The translations under genes and the position numbers were made by a program. A stretch of DNA of 64,000 nucleotides from Burkholderiales bacterium (GTDB lineage Bacteria > Pseudomonadota > Gammaproteobacteria > Burkholderiales > SG8-41): the NCBI GenBank assembly GCA_022841375.1, contig JALHRQ010000011.1, forward strand, positions 1-64,000, written 5' to 3'. Shown here piece by piece: positions 49,217 to 57,422 of this stretch. The first letter of the stretch is position 1, and each line of letters starts with the position of its first letter. The notes beneath the pieces were generated by a model. That model was not told the origin of the DNA, did no database searches, and saw only the letters and a program-made list of their open reading frames with translations.

Positions 49217-50212
49217 TCAGTCGATGCGCGCACCGGACGTCTTTACAACGGCCGCCCACTTGCTGATTTCGCTCTGCAGGAACACCCGCATTTCCTCGGG
49301 CGTGCCGATCATCTGGTTGGCGCCGCTGCTTTCGTATTGGGCGCGGATATCCGGCAGCGCCGCAGCCTGCCTGATGCTTGCGTTGAGCTTGCGGATCACG
49401 TCATCGGGCGTGCGCGTCGGCGTCACCAGACCGAACCAGTTGATGGCTTCATATCCCGGATATCCCGATTCGGCGAGGGTAGGCACCTCGGGCAACGAAC
49501 GCACCCGTTCCCGCGACGTGACGGCCAACGCACGCAAACGTCCACTCTGGATATGCGGCCGCAAGGGCGTCACGTTGGCGAACAGGACCGGCACCAGGCC
49601 GCTGATGGCGTCGGGAATCGCAAAAGCACTGCCCTTGTAGGGCACGTGCACCATGTCGACACCAGCCCGGGTCTTGAACAACTCAGTCGCCAGATGGTTC
49701 ACGGCCCCGTTGCCGGTCGAACCGTAACTCACTTGCCCCGGACGTTTCTTCAGGAATGCAACGAACTCGCTCACTGATTTTGCCGGTAGTGACGGATGGA
49801 TTGTGGCGCACAGTGCTTCGGATGCAATCAGCGTAATCGGGGCAAAATCCGCAGCAAGATCATAGCCCAGCTTGCGATAAAGACTGGGCGCGACCGCATG
49901 CGGTGCAGAAACCATGAACAGGCTGTAACCGTCCGCAGACGCTTTCGCGGCAATTTCAGCACCTATGTTGCCGCCGGCGCCGGGGCGGTTTTCAATCAGG
50001 AACTGCTGACCGACACTGTCGGTCAGCTTTTGCGCTAGCGCACGGATCAACTGGTCACTGGCCCCGCCGGGAGCCTGCGCAACGATGATGCGCACAGGCC
50101 TGGACGGATAAACCTGGGCAAACGACTGGGCGGTAACCAGCAGCAATGCCAGTGCCATCCCGATGTTCTTCAAACGGCATATCGGCATGCAACCATCGGT
50201 CAACGGCTTCAT
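49217..50212 (-). CDS. Bug/TctC-type TTT solute-binding protein 6
   Basis: A 331-residue periplasmic binding protein. The ATG overlaps the stop of the TcuA-like gene (ATGA), so translation is coupled. The signal peptide runs to about residue 33 (IGMALALLLVTAQSFAQ). The mature protein carries YPSRPVRIIVAQAPGGASDQL, QQFLIENRPGAGGNIGAE and KASADGYSLF. It is likely the uptake receptor for the substrate of the adjacent flavoprotein dehydrogenase. As with the other copies, no TctA/TctB gene is present. Confidence 0.93.
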   Translation of the reverse strand: MKPLTDGCMPICRLKNIGMALALLLVTAQSFAQVYPSRPVRIIVAQAPGGASDQLIRALAQKLTDSVGQQFLIENRPGAGGNIGAEIAAKASADGYSLFMVSAPHAVAPSLYRKLGYDLAADFAPITLIASEALCATIHPSLPAKSVSEFVAFLKKRPGQVSYGSTGNGAVNHLATELFKTRAGVDMVHVPYKGSAFAIPDAISGLVPVLFANVTPLRPHIQSGRLRALAVTSRERVRSLPEVPTLAESGYPGYEAINWFGLVTPTRTPDDVIRKLNASIRQAAALPDIRAQYESSGANQMIGTPEEMRVFLQSEISKWAAVVKTSGARID

Positions 50213-51732
50213 GCTCGCACCCCCGCCTTGGCAGTCCCTCGATTACGACCCTCTAAAGCATGGCTGGCCGCCTGCGATCCGGCAATGCGTCCGAACACGG
50301 CGCCCGATACGAGACCGGTGCCGCTGGGGTAATTGAAATAGAACAACCCGCCGACCATCTCGCCCGCCGCATACAACCCCGGAATGTCCCGCTCCGCCAC
50401 GCTTTGCACCGCTGCGTCGGTCGACACGCGGATACCGCCGAAGGTAAATGTGATACCGCAGCTCACTGCATAGGCGTGGAACGGCGGCGTATCCAGCACG
50501 TTGGCCCAGTTGGATTTCGGGACTGCGAGGCCTTTTGTGCCGCGTCCATCGAGAATGACCGGATTGAACTCCACATCCTGACGAACGGCAGCGTTGTAAT
50601 CCTTGATCGTTTTCATGCAGCGCTCGGCATTCACGCCTTCCAGCCTGGACACCAATTCTTCGAGGGTTGGCGCCTCTGCCTTGGTGATCTTGCGGATGCG
50701 GTATTCGTCGCGCAAAAGATGATTGACCTTGGAGTCAAAGATCTGCCATGCAAACATGCCGGGCTGCTTGAGAATTTCGTGACCGTATTTTGCGTAAGTG
50801 AAATTCCGGAAATCGGCGCCTTCGTCGACAAAACGTTCGCCGTTGGCATTCACCATGATTCCGAACAGGTAGCTGTGTTTCTGGAACAGGTCGCCGATTT
50901 CCCGTTCGCCAAATGGTGGCGCATTCATGTCCCAGCCGACGGCATGCGCACCGGACCAGTGACCGAATGGCATCGCGCCGACATCCATGGCCATCCGGAT
51001 GCCGTCCCCCATATTGAAACGGGTTCCTCGAACCTTCGCCAGATCCCAGTTGGGGCCAAGATAACGGGCGCGCATCTCGGCATTGGATTCAAAACCGCCG
51101 CAGGCCAGCACGACAGCTCCGGCGCGCAGTTCAAAAGTCTCGCCGTTTGCTTCGGCGATCACGCCGGAAATCCTGCCGTTTTCACGGATCAGCTCGGTAG
51201 CCGCTGTTTCGTAGCGCACGGTGATGCCGAGCTTTTTGGCAATCTTGTGCAGACTTTCAACCAAACCCTGTCCGGCGCCCCAAGTGGCGCAGATCAGTCC
51301 GGCATAGAACTTCACCCGGCCATTCACCTTTTGTGACTGGCGCGCCCACATCGCGTCGAAACGCACGCCCTTCGACTTCATCCATGCCAAAGTCTGCCGG
51401 CTGTTGCGTACGAAAAGTTCGGTGAGATCAGGATCACAGCGATACTGGGTCATGCGACCCATATCCTCGAGAAACTCTTCTTCGGTATAGGTTCCGAAGT
51501 CGGTGTTGGCAACTTCTTCTTCTGTGAGAGTAAGCACCTCCCTCACTTCGTCGATGTTTTTGAAGGCAAACCGGGTCGCGCCGCCGGTAAACGCGCTGTT
51601 GCCGCCGCATTCCGCTTCAGGCGCGCGCTCCAGAACGATGACCTTCGCACCGGCTTCATGGGCCGCAAAAGCCGCGCACATCGCCGCATTGCCAGCGCCA
51701 ACGACAACCACATCCCAATCTTTCTGTATCAA
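50209..51732 (-). CDS. tcuA: FAD-dependent tricarballylate dehydrogenase-like flavoprotein
   Basis: A 507-residue flavoprotein of the succinate dehydrogenase/fumarate reductase family. The N-terminal dinucleotide motif is VVVVGAGNAAMCAAFAAHEAG, AECGGNSAFTGGATRF follows, and a C-terminal FAD segment is GGIRVSTDAAVQ with the GLYAAGEMVGGLFYFNYPSG signature. The length and domain order match TcuA, which oxidises tricarballylate to cis-aconitate, although 3-ketosteroid dehydrogenase or urocanate reductase relatives share the fold. The best start is TTG at 51732, six bases after GGAGGAG; a GTG at 51780 lies upstream of that site. It heads the minus-strand cluster and is divergent from a LysR regulator. 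No tcuB is present. Confidence 0.83.
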   Translation of the reverse strand: MIQKDWDVVVVGAGNAAMCAAFAAHEAGAKVIVLERAPEAECGGNSAFTGGATRFAFKNIDEVREVLTLTEEEVANTDFGTYTEEEFLEDMGRMTQYRCDPDLTELFVRNSRQTLAWMKSKGVRFDAMWARQSQKVNGRVKFYAGLICATWGAGQGLVESLHKIAKKLGITVRYETAATELIRENGRISGVIAEANGETFELRAGAVVLACGGFESNAEMRARYLGPNWDLAKVRGTRFNMGDGIRMAMDVGAMPFGHWSGAHAVGWDMNAPPFGEREIGDLFQKHSYLFGIMVNANGERFVDEGADFRNFTYAKYGHEILKQPGMFAWQIFDSKVNHLLRDEYRIRKITKAEAPTLEELVSRLEGVNAERCMKTIKDYNAAVRQDVEFNPVILDGRGTKGLAVPKSNWANVLDTPPFHAYAVSCGITFTFGGIRVSTDAAVQSVAERDIPGLYAAGEMVGGLFYFNYPSGTGLVSGAVFGRIAGSQAASHALEGRNRGTAKAGVRA

Positions 51733-51872
51733 CAGAAACTCCTCCGAAATGACGGGCTTTTTTGGGCCCAAGCGCTGCACTGGCGCGTTTTTTATACGTT
51801 ACCAACTGCCCCCCTCTAGATAAAAGAACTTGTGTTGCTCCCAGTATTTCTTATTGTTATCCTGAAATCGCT
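51733..51872. promoter_or_regulatory. Divergent tcuA-like / LysR regulatory region
   Basis: These 140 bases separate the TTG of the TcuA-like gene and the ATG of the LysR gene. It includes TTTTTTATACG near 51790 and an AT-rich stretch (51823-51868) with GATAA and TTATC ends. This is the expected location of LysR binding and of both promoters. I cannot define a T-N11-A site with confidence. Confidence 0.45.
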
Positions 51873-52799
51873 ATGACACTCCAACAATTACGCTTTCTCT
51901 GTGAGATCGTACGGCAGGGCCTCCGCCTGTCACAGGCGGCCACGGTACTGCACACATCCCAGCCAGGAGTCAGTAAACAGATCAAGGCCTTGGAAAAGGA
52001 ACTGGGCATCGTCATCCTGCGACGGCGCAGAAATCGCATCCTTGACCTGACTGACGCCGGCAGGGAAATCGTGCGTTTCGCGGAAGGCGCATTGCAGGAA
52101 GTGCAGAACATTCGTGGGCTCGGCGACGATACGCGTGATGCCGCAACGGGCGCCCTGGTGATCGCCACCACCCACACCCATGCCCGTTACACCCTGCCCC
52201 GCATCATCGATCGCTTTAAAACCGCATTCCCTCTGGTGCGCCTGGAGTTTTTACAGGGCAATCGGGACGAAATCTTCCAATGGGTCGAAAATGGCGATGC
52301 CGATGTCGCCATCGGCACGGATTGTGACGTCAAACTTGAAAACGTGTGCCTGCTTCCATACGGCGAATTTCACCGAGTGGTAGTTACGCGCCCGTTGCAT
52401 CCTCTGCTGAAAGCAAAAAGCCTGACACTGGAACAAATCGCGAAATACCCGCTGATCGCCTACGGATTCCGCAGCAACGAACACTGGAAATTCCGTCACG
52501 TCTTTGAATCACGCAACCTCAAACCGAACATTGTTTTCAGCGCGGCTGACGCCGACGTCAGCAAGGCTTACGTTGAACTTGGAGTCGGAGTCGCCATACT
52601 GCCGCACATCACCTATGACAAAGCGCGTGACAAGGATCTGCGCACCAGGGATGCCCGCCATTTATTCGGCACTGAAATCACCCATGTCGGTCTGAAACGC
52701 AACCGTTTCATGCGCAAATACGTTTACGCTTTTCTGAGCACGCTGAGCCCGACGCTCACACGCAACAACATCCGGCAGGCACTGGAATCAAAGGCCTGA
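51873..52799 (+). CDS. LysR-family (CysB-like) transcriptional regulator
   Basis: A 308-residue LysR-type regulator. The N-terminal winged helix is MTLQQLRFLCEIVRQGL, then LSQAATVLHTSQPGVSKQI, the pattern of the CysB/Cbl branch. It is followed by a linker and an effector domain (about 95-300) with YTLPRIIDRFKTAFP and VRLEFLQGN. It is divergent from the TcuA-like gene and so probably controls the 51732-44984 cluster with a tricarboxylate-type inducer. The ATG at 51873 is the natural start; the in-frame extension to 51762 is non-coding and overlaps the divergent gene. Confidence 0.93.
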   Translation: MTLQQLRFLCEIVRQGLRLSQAATVLHTSQPGVSKQIKALEKELGIVILRRRRNRILDLTDAGREIVRFAEGALQEVQNIRGLGDDTRDAATGALVIATTHTHARYTLPRIIDRFKTAFPLVRLEFLQGNRDEIFQWVENGDADVAIGTDCDVKLENVCLLPYGEFHRVVVTRPLHPLLKAKSLTLEQIAKYPLIAYGFRSNEHWKFRHVFESRNLKPNIVFSAADADVSKAYVELGVGVAILPHITYDKARDKDLRTRDARHLFGTEITHVGLKRNRFMRKYVYAFLSTLSPTLTRNNIRQALESKA

Positions 52800-52801
52800 A
52801 T

Positions 52802-53281
52802 CTAGTAATTACAACCATTCTTGTGTTTGAACACCCACTGCCCCGCTTCGAACAGCGCCTGCAGGTCATCATCGGGATAACTCGCCGCATCACCGGGATT
52901 GCGGTCGCCGATTTCGAGATAGACAACGTCTTCCTGACTGCGATTCACCAAATGATGCGCGTCGCCGGTGGCGGATTTAAAACCCGCGCACATCCCCGGT
53001 GACAGCGCTGTCTCGCCGGCATCGGTGATCAATACCGGCGTGCCCTGCAGGATGTAGATGAATTCGTCTTGCACGGTATGTGCGTGGCGCAGCGCCGAAA
53101 TTGCACCGGGCGCCAGTGTGGTGAGATTGACGCCGAAATTTTTCAGGCCGAACACATCACCCAGCGGTCGCTTGAAACGCCCGGCGACCATCGCCGCAAA
53201 CGGTTCGGGATAGTTGCTTTGTTTCGCTTTCGGCGGCGCGTCTGCCGCGCGAATGGCCGCGGGGGATTTCTGTGTTGTCAT
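52802..53281 (-). CDS. Cupin-domain protein
   Basis: A 159-residue single-cupin protein. Motif 1 is APGAISALRHAHTVQDEFIYILQG (HxH then E) and motif 2 is SPGMCAGFKSATGDAHHLVN with histidines near its end; both metal sites look intact. It may bind Mn, Fe or Zn, but no reaction can be assigned. GGAGCCTGA precedes the ATG. It lies convergent with the LysR gene (two bases apart) and downstream of the alpha/beta hydrolase on the same strand. Confidence 0.82.
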   Translation of the reverse strand: MTTQKSPAAIRAADAPPKAKQSNYPEPFAAMVAGRFKRPLGDVFGLKNFGVNLTTLAPGAISALRHAHTVQDEFIYILQGTPVLITDAGETALSPGMCAGFKSATGDAHHLVNRSQEDVVYLEIGDRNPGDAASYPDDDLQALFEAGQWVFKHKNGCNY

Positions 53282-53334
53282 TCAGGCTCCGGGGAACTCG
53301 GGCGGCAGGCCCGTACTTTAATGTTAACGGTGCG

Positions 53335-54177
53335 TCATCGGGGCGTTCGTATCTGTTTGTTTTTAATGATGTCTTTTGCCGGCGCTGCTTGCATGAACTG
53401 CAGCGTAGCCTGCGCACACGCTTCCGCGTCGCTCGCCGCCACGTGGTAGGACTTGCCGGGCAGCACCAGCAGTTTTGAATCGGGGATTTTTTGCTGCCAC
53501 TCGCGGGTGCGTTCAACCGTGCCGAGGCCGCTTTCTTCAGTGGTGATCACCAGCGTCGGACAGGTGATCTTCGGCAGGTCGGCGCGGATGTCGGCGTAAT
53601 TGACGCCGCGGTTGAAACCGACGAGTGATGACACCGGCGCGCTGCCCATGAACTGCGTCCACCACTCCACACCCTCATCGGGGAAATGTTCACCGAGCCG
53701 GCCGTCCATGGTGCGCCGCGCCCAGTGTTCAGCACCCTTGGTTTCGAATTCCTCGATCAGCGCGGGTATCTGTTCCGCGCCGGGACGCAGCGCCTGCGGT
53801 GTGCCCACCACCGTCAGTGACAACATGCGATCGGGGCGGCGTCCTGCAAATGCGCGCGCGATGGTGCCGCCGATTTTGGCGGCGACGAGATGAAAACGTT
53901 CAATGCCCAGACTGTCCATCAGCCGGCAATAGTCATCGACCAGTTTGTCGAGCGTCCATTCATATTCACGCGGCATCGGGGTGGATTGACCGTAACCGCG
54001 CATGTCGGGCCGCACCACGCGGAAATGCCGCGCCAGCAACGGCACCCACGCGTACCACGACAGGCTGCTCTCGGCGTTGCCGTGGAGCATCAGCACCGTT
54101 TCCGGTTCAGTCCACGGGTCGGTGAATTGATCGACCTGATAAAACAGTTCGCAGTCGGGTAATCGAAAAATCGGCAT
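53335..54177 (-). CDS. Alpha/beta hydrolase
   Basis: A 280-residue alpha/beta-hydrolase-fold protein, cytoplasmic. Early motifs are ETVLMLHGNAESSLSW (the HGN oxyanion region) and VVRPDMRGYGQS. The nucleophile-elbow region reads HLVAAKIGGTIAR, where the usual G-x-S-x-G is A-A-K-I-G-G, so the serine nucleophile seems replaced. The late histidine is in GKSYHVAASD. If the elbow is really without Ser, activity as an ordinary esterase is doubtful. It is eight bases downstream of a MmgE/PrpD gene. Confidence 0.82.
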   Translation of the reverse strand: MPIFRLPDCELFYQVDQFTDPWTEPETVLMLHGNAESSLSWYAWVPLLARHFRVVRPDMRGYGQSTPMPREYEWTLDKLVDDYCRLMDSLGIERFHLVAAKIGGTIARAFAGRRPDRMLSLTVVGTPQALRPGAEQIPALIEEFETKGAEHWARRTMDGRLGEHFPDEGVEWWTQFMGSAPVSSLVGFNRGVNYADIRADLPKITCPTLVITTEESGLGTVERTREWQQKIPDSKLLVLPGKSYHVAASDAEACAQATLQFMQAAPAKDIIKNKQIRTPR

Positions 54178-54184
54178 GGTGACT

Positions 54185-55597
54185 TCAGGTGCGGCTGTTT
54201 AGTAGTTCCAGCAGGCGGTCGGGGTTGCCGGCCTGCGCGAAGCTGCCGATTTCATTGAGCAGCGTCTCCACCTGCGGCAGCGCGTAACGTTTCAGCATTT
54301 CCTGTTTGAAGCGGGCGACATGGTCGTCCATCGTAAACGGCCGCGAAGCGCTGCCCTTGGGCGCTTCGATGAAGCGTTCGACGGTTTTGCCGTTGTTCAG
54401 CACCAGCGTGACTCTGGCGCCCACCGATTGTTCGGTACTGACGCGTTCGGCCTCAGGATCAAGCACGCACTCGACGCGTTTTGAAATCGCCATCACCGAC
54501 GTATCCGCCAGCGCGGCTTCGAAATCATCGATATTCATCGTGAACCCCGGCGGCAGATCGGTGCCGCGGGCGATCACCATAGCCATGCAGAACGGCAGGC
54601 TCATTTGCGCGGCCTGGATGTCTTTGGGTTCATTGACGGTCAGGCGGCCGAGAATGATTTTGGGGATGCCGACGCGAATGGCCTTGATGTCAGCAGCATT
54701 CAACTGGTGTTCACTGCACAGCGCGGCAGTGGCTTCAATGGCCGACAACACGCGCGCGCTACTGGCGTGAGGCTTGATCGCGGTTTCGAGCAGGCGCCAG
54801 GTGCTGCCGATGCCGGCCAGCCCCTTGTCAAAGTCGTGGCCGTCGGCATAGGCACGTGCGAAACCGTCCTGACCTTCGAGAATATCGGTCGGCCCGGTGA
54901 ACCCGGCCTCAGCCAGCAACGCCGCGTGCACGCCTTCACCCGCAGCATGCGCGGCATGAATGCGTTTGACGGTGGAACCCGAGTGATAAAACTGCGTCAG
55001 ACCGCCGCTGAATGACGCCACCAGGCCGATGGTTTCGGCGATGCGCTGCGCACGGTCCTTGCCGCGGAACAGCAGGCTCGCCGCTGCAGTCGCCGCGCCA
55101 AAACCGCCGCAGGTCGCGGTGCTCTGGAAGCCGCGTTTGAAATGCGAAGGCTGGATGGCGAGGCCGATGCGGATCATGTTCTCGTAACCCGCAGCGATCG
55201 CAGCAAGAATGCGCTCGCCGGAAAGTCCGCGCGCTTCACCAATGGCCAGCGCCGCGGAAATGACAATGCAGCCCGGATGCAGCATCGAACCCACGTGCAC
55301 GTCGTCGGCATCAATGCTGCCGGCGTAAGTGCTGTTGACGAAGGTGGCACGCTCAGGATCGGTGCGGTCCTGCGAAAACAGCACCGTTGCATGTGGGCTG
55401 CCGCCCTGCTCGCGCGCGAGGTTGGTGGCCCAAGCGCTCCACGGCATGCGCTGGCCCAAAGAGGCCACGCGCAGGTAGTCGAGCAGGAAAATCGTCAGCG
55501 CTTCACGGACGTTGTCGGGCAGCGCATCGTAGGTCAACGCAGCGGCGAAGTTGGCGAACTGCCGTGTCGCGGCTACCGGCGTGGTCTGGTCGGGCAT
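54185..55597 (-). CDS. MmgE/PrpD family protein 2
   Basis: A 470-residue MmgE/PrpD-fold protein, only distantly like the copy at 44984. ANFAAALTYDALPDNVREALT starts the helical domain, and GSIDADDVHVGSMLHPGCIVI is the active-site-type loop, in place of the more common DD.xxxHPxxxxxxA. The family covers 2-methylcitrate dehydratase, aconitate decarboxylase and epimerases. The ATG at 55597 is used; the in-frame extension to 55660 overlaps the Bug gene. It lies between a Bug protein (upstream, 20 bases) and an alpha/beta hydrolase, forming a second acid-catabolism cluster. The reaction is unknown. Confidence 0.88.
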   Translation of the reverse strand: MPDQTTPVAATRQFANFAAALTYDALPDNVREALTIFLLDYLRVASLGQRMPWSAWATNLAREQGGSPHATVLFSQDRTDPERATFVNSTYAGSIDADDVHVGSMLHPGCIVISAALAIGEARGLSGERILAAIAAGYENMIRIGLAIQPSHFKRGFQSTATCGGFGAATAAASLLFRGKDRAQRIAETIGLVASFSGGLTQFYHSGSTVKRIHAAHAAGEGVHAALLAEAGFTGPTDILEGQDGFARAYADGHDFDKGLAGIGSTWRLLETAIKPHASSARVLSAIEATAALCSEHQLNAADIKAIRVGIPKIILGRLTVNEPKDIQAAQMSLPFCMAMVIARGTDLPPGFTMNIDDFEAALADTSVMAISKRVECVLDPEAERVSTEQSVGARVTLVLNNGKTVERFIEAPKGSASRPFTMDDHVARFKQEMLKRYALPQVETLLNEIGSFAQAGNPDRLLELLNSRT

Positions 55598-55617
55598 GGG
55601 ATATGAACCTGGGTTGT

Positions 55618-56583
55618 TCAGTTGGCTTTGATGTTCGCGGTGGTGATGACCTTGCCCCACTTTTCGTAATCGGCCTTGTGATACGCGGCCAATGCAGCGG
55701 GCGTGCCGCCGGAAGGTTCCGCGCCATCCAGCGCAAGGGCTTTTTTGATGTCATCAGTTACCAGCACCTTGTTGGTCGCGGCGTTCATGCGCTCAACCAT
55801 CGGCGCCGGCAATCCGGCCGGGCCATACAAACCCCACCACTGGCTGGATTCGAACCCTTTCAGCGCCGCCTCATCCACGGTCGGCAGTTCCGGCGCCACC
55901 GCGAGACGTTTACCGCTGGTCACCGCAAGCGCCTTCAGGCGGCCGGCGCGCATCTGCCCCGAAACGGTCGGGAATGCGGCAAACAGCACCGAGACATTGC
56001 CGGCAACGGTATCGATCACTGCGGGCGCACCGCCCTTGTACGGCACGTGGAGCATTTTCACGCCGGCGCGCTGTGAAAACAGTTCACCGGTGAGGTGGCT
56101 CAGCGTACCGGCGCCGTTCGAGGCATAGGCCAGCGCGTCGGGCCTGGCCTTGGCAATGGTGATCAGTTCCCTGACGGTTTTCGCCGGCACCGAGGGGTGC
56201 ACGGTGAGCACGTTCGGCGCATCGCCGATTTTGACGATGGGCGTGAAACTTTTCAGTACGTCATACGGCGCCTTGGCGCCGAGGTGCGGATTGATCGACA
56301 GCACGCTCGACGATGCAAACAGCAGGTTGTAGCCATCGGCCGGCGCACGCGCAGCGATCTCGCCGCCGATGATGCCGCCGGCGCCACCACGGTTGTCGAC
56401 AATGATCTGCTGGCCGATCACCGCAGACAGCCGCGTGGTGACATGGCGCGCCACGATGTCGGCGGCGCCGCCGGGCGGGAACGGCACGATCACGCGCACG
56501 GCTTTGTCGGGGTAGCCCTGGGCCGCGGCAGCGAACGACAGCGTCGCGCCCAGCAGGACCATGAGGGAACGGGATGAAAACAT
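55618..56583 (-). CDS. Bug/TctC-type TTT solute-binding protein 7
   Basis: A 321-residue periplasmic binding protein. The signal peptide is about 22 residues (LMVLLGATLSFAAAAQ). The mature start GYPDKAVRVIVPFPPGGAADI has the classic P-P-G-G loop, and [18 protein letters not shown] and RAPADGYNLL follow. GAGAAAGG precedes the ATG. It heads a minus-strand run with MmgE/PrpD 2, an alpha/beta hydrolase and a cupin. No TctA/TctB gene is present. Confidence 0.94.
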   Translation of the reverse strand: MFSSRSLMVLLGATLSFAAAAQGYPDKAVRVIVPFPPGGAADIVARHVTTRLSAVIGQQIIVDNRGGAGGIIGGEIAARAPADGYNLLFASSSVLSINPHLGAKAPYDVLKSFTPIVKIGDAPNVLTVHPSVPAKTVRELITIAKARPDALAYASNGAGTLSHLTGELFSQRAGVKMLHVPYKGGAPAVIDTVAGNVSVLFAAFPTVSGQMRAGRLKALAVTSGKRLAVAPELPTVDEAALKGFESSQWWGLYGPAGLPAPMVERMNAATNKVLVTDDIKKALALDGAEPSGGTPAALAAYHKADYEKWGKVITTANIKAN

Positions 56584-56618
56584 GGGAAAACCTTTCTCGT
56601 GGTGCCGCGCAAATGAGG

Positions 56619-56641
56619 GCGGGCCGCATCAGGCGGCCCGC
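56619..56641. repeat. GC-rich inverted repeat in leader of Bug protein 7
   Basis: Perfect 9-bp arms GCGGGCCGC/GCGGCCCGC flank ATCAG. It lies 36 bases before the Bug gene start and has no T run. It could be the hairpin of a transcript end for the upstream SRPBCC gene or a leader structure. Confidence 0.5.
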
Positions 56642-56777
56642 GGTTGAAAATTATAGTCCGGTCATGCAACTTCCGGTGCTGACAGTACGTATCGTGGGCA
56701 CGAATCGCTTCAGATCATCAGGAATACGCTTGCGTCGAACAGGCATCGTCTGCCAGAAGGTGTTTCCGGACAAACGA

Positions 56778-57410
56778 TCAACCAGAAACGGATTGCGATT
56801 CAACATGATTTTTCAGCGCATTCAACCGTGCTTCGAATTGCGCCTGATACCGCCCCGCGATGACTCGCAACAGGAAAGTGTGCAGCGCAGTGCAGTCCAT
56901 GGTACTCACCCAGTGGACCCTGCAGCTGTTGATACCGGCCTCAATGGCAAGCCTGTGAATCGTCGGATACGCACCACCAATCGACAGCCGACCGTCGTAC
57001 GATGCAGGGGGCAAAACAAGCTCGCGCACCACCACTGCCGCAGGCTCGGTGGCCTCAATGATCTCCCAGCGGTAAACGAACCCGTTCGTCGGGTCGCGCA
57101 AGATCATCACTGCACCCTTGCCGCTTGCCGGACCCTCGAACTGGAATACCGGTGCGCCCAGAAGCTTGGACGCTGGCGTGCCGGAGGGCATCAATGCGGC
57201 AACGCGCGGCAGCCATTCGCTCCAACTCCGCAGATTGTTGACCACGCTGAAAACCCGCTCGCGCGGCGCATTCAGAACCATGGCGTGTTCAAAAACCGCG
57301 CGGTCACGACGCAAAGCAAAATACCAGATCACGCCAGCCAGCAGCGCCATGACGGCAATAACAAGCAGGGCCTGCTCCAGGAAATCAGCCATCTTGAAAC
57401 TGTATGCCAT
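56778..57410 (-). CDS. SRPBCC-family (polyketide cyclase/START-like) membrane-anchored protein
   Basis: A 210-residue protein. A transmembrane helix at about residues 12-32 (LVIAVMALLAGVIWYFAL) is followed by an SRPBCC lipid-binding-fold domain that starts HAMVLNAPRERVFSVVNNLRSWSEWLPR and includes FEGPASGKGAVMIL. The fold binds hydrophobic ligands, and many such proteins are annotated as polyketide cyclase/dehydrase. It is 12 bases downstream of a zinc alcohol dehydrogenase gene on the same strand. An internal ATG at 57392 is an alternative start. Ligand unknown. Confidence 0.8.
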   Translation of the reverse strand: MAYSFKMADFLEQALLVIAVMALLAGVIWYFALRRDRAVFEHAMVLNAPRERVFSVVNNLRSWSEWLPRVAALMPSGTPASKLLGAPVFQFEGPASGKGAVMILRDPTNGFVYRWEIIEATEPAAVVVRELVLPPASYDGRLSIGGAYPTIHRLAIEAGINSCRVHWVSTMDCTALHTFLLRVIAGRYQAQFEARLNALKNHVESQSVSG

Positions 57411-57422
57411 GAAGATCCCGCA

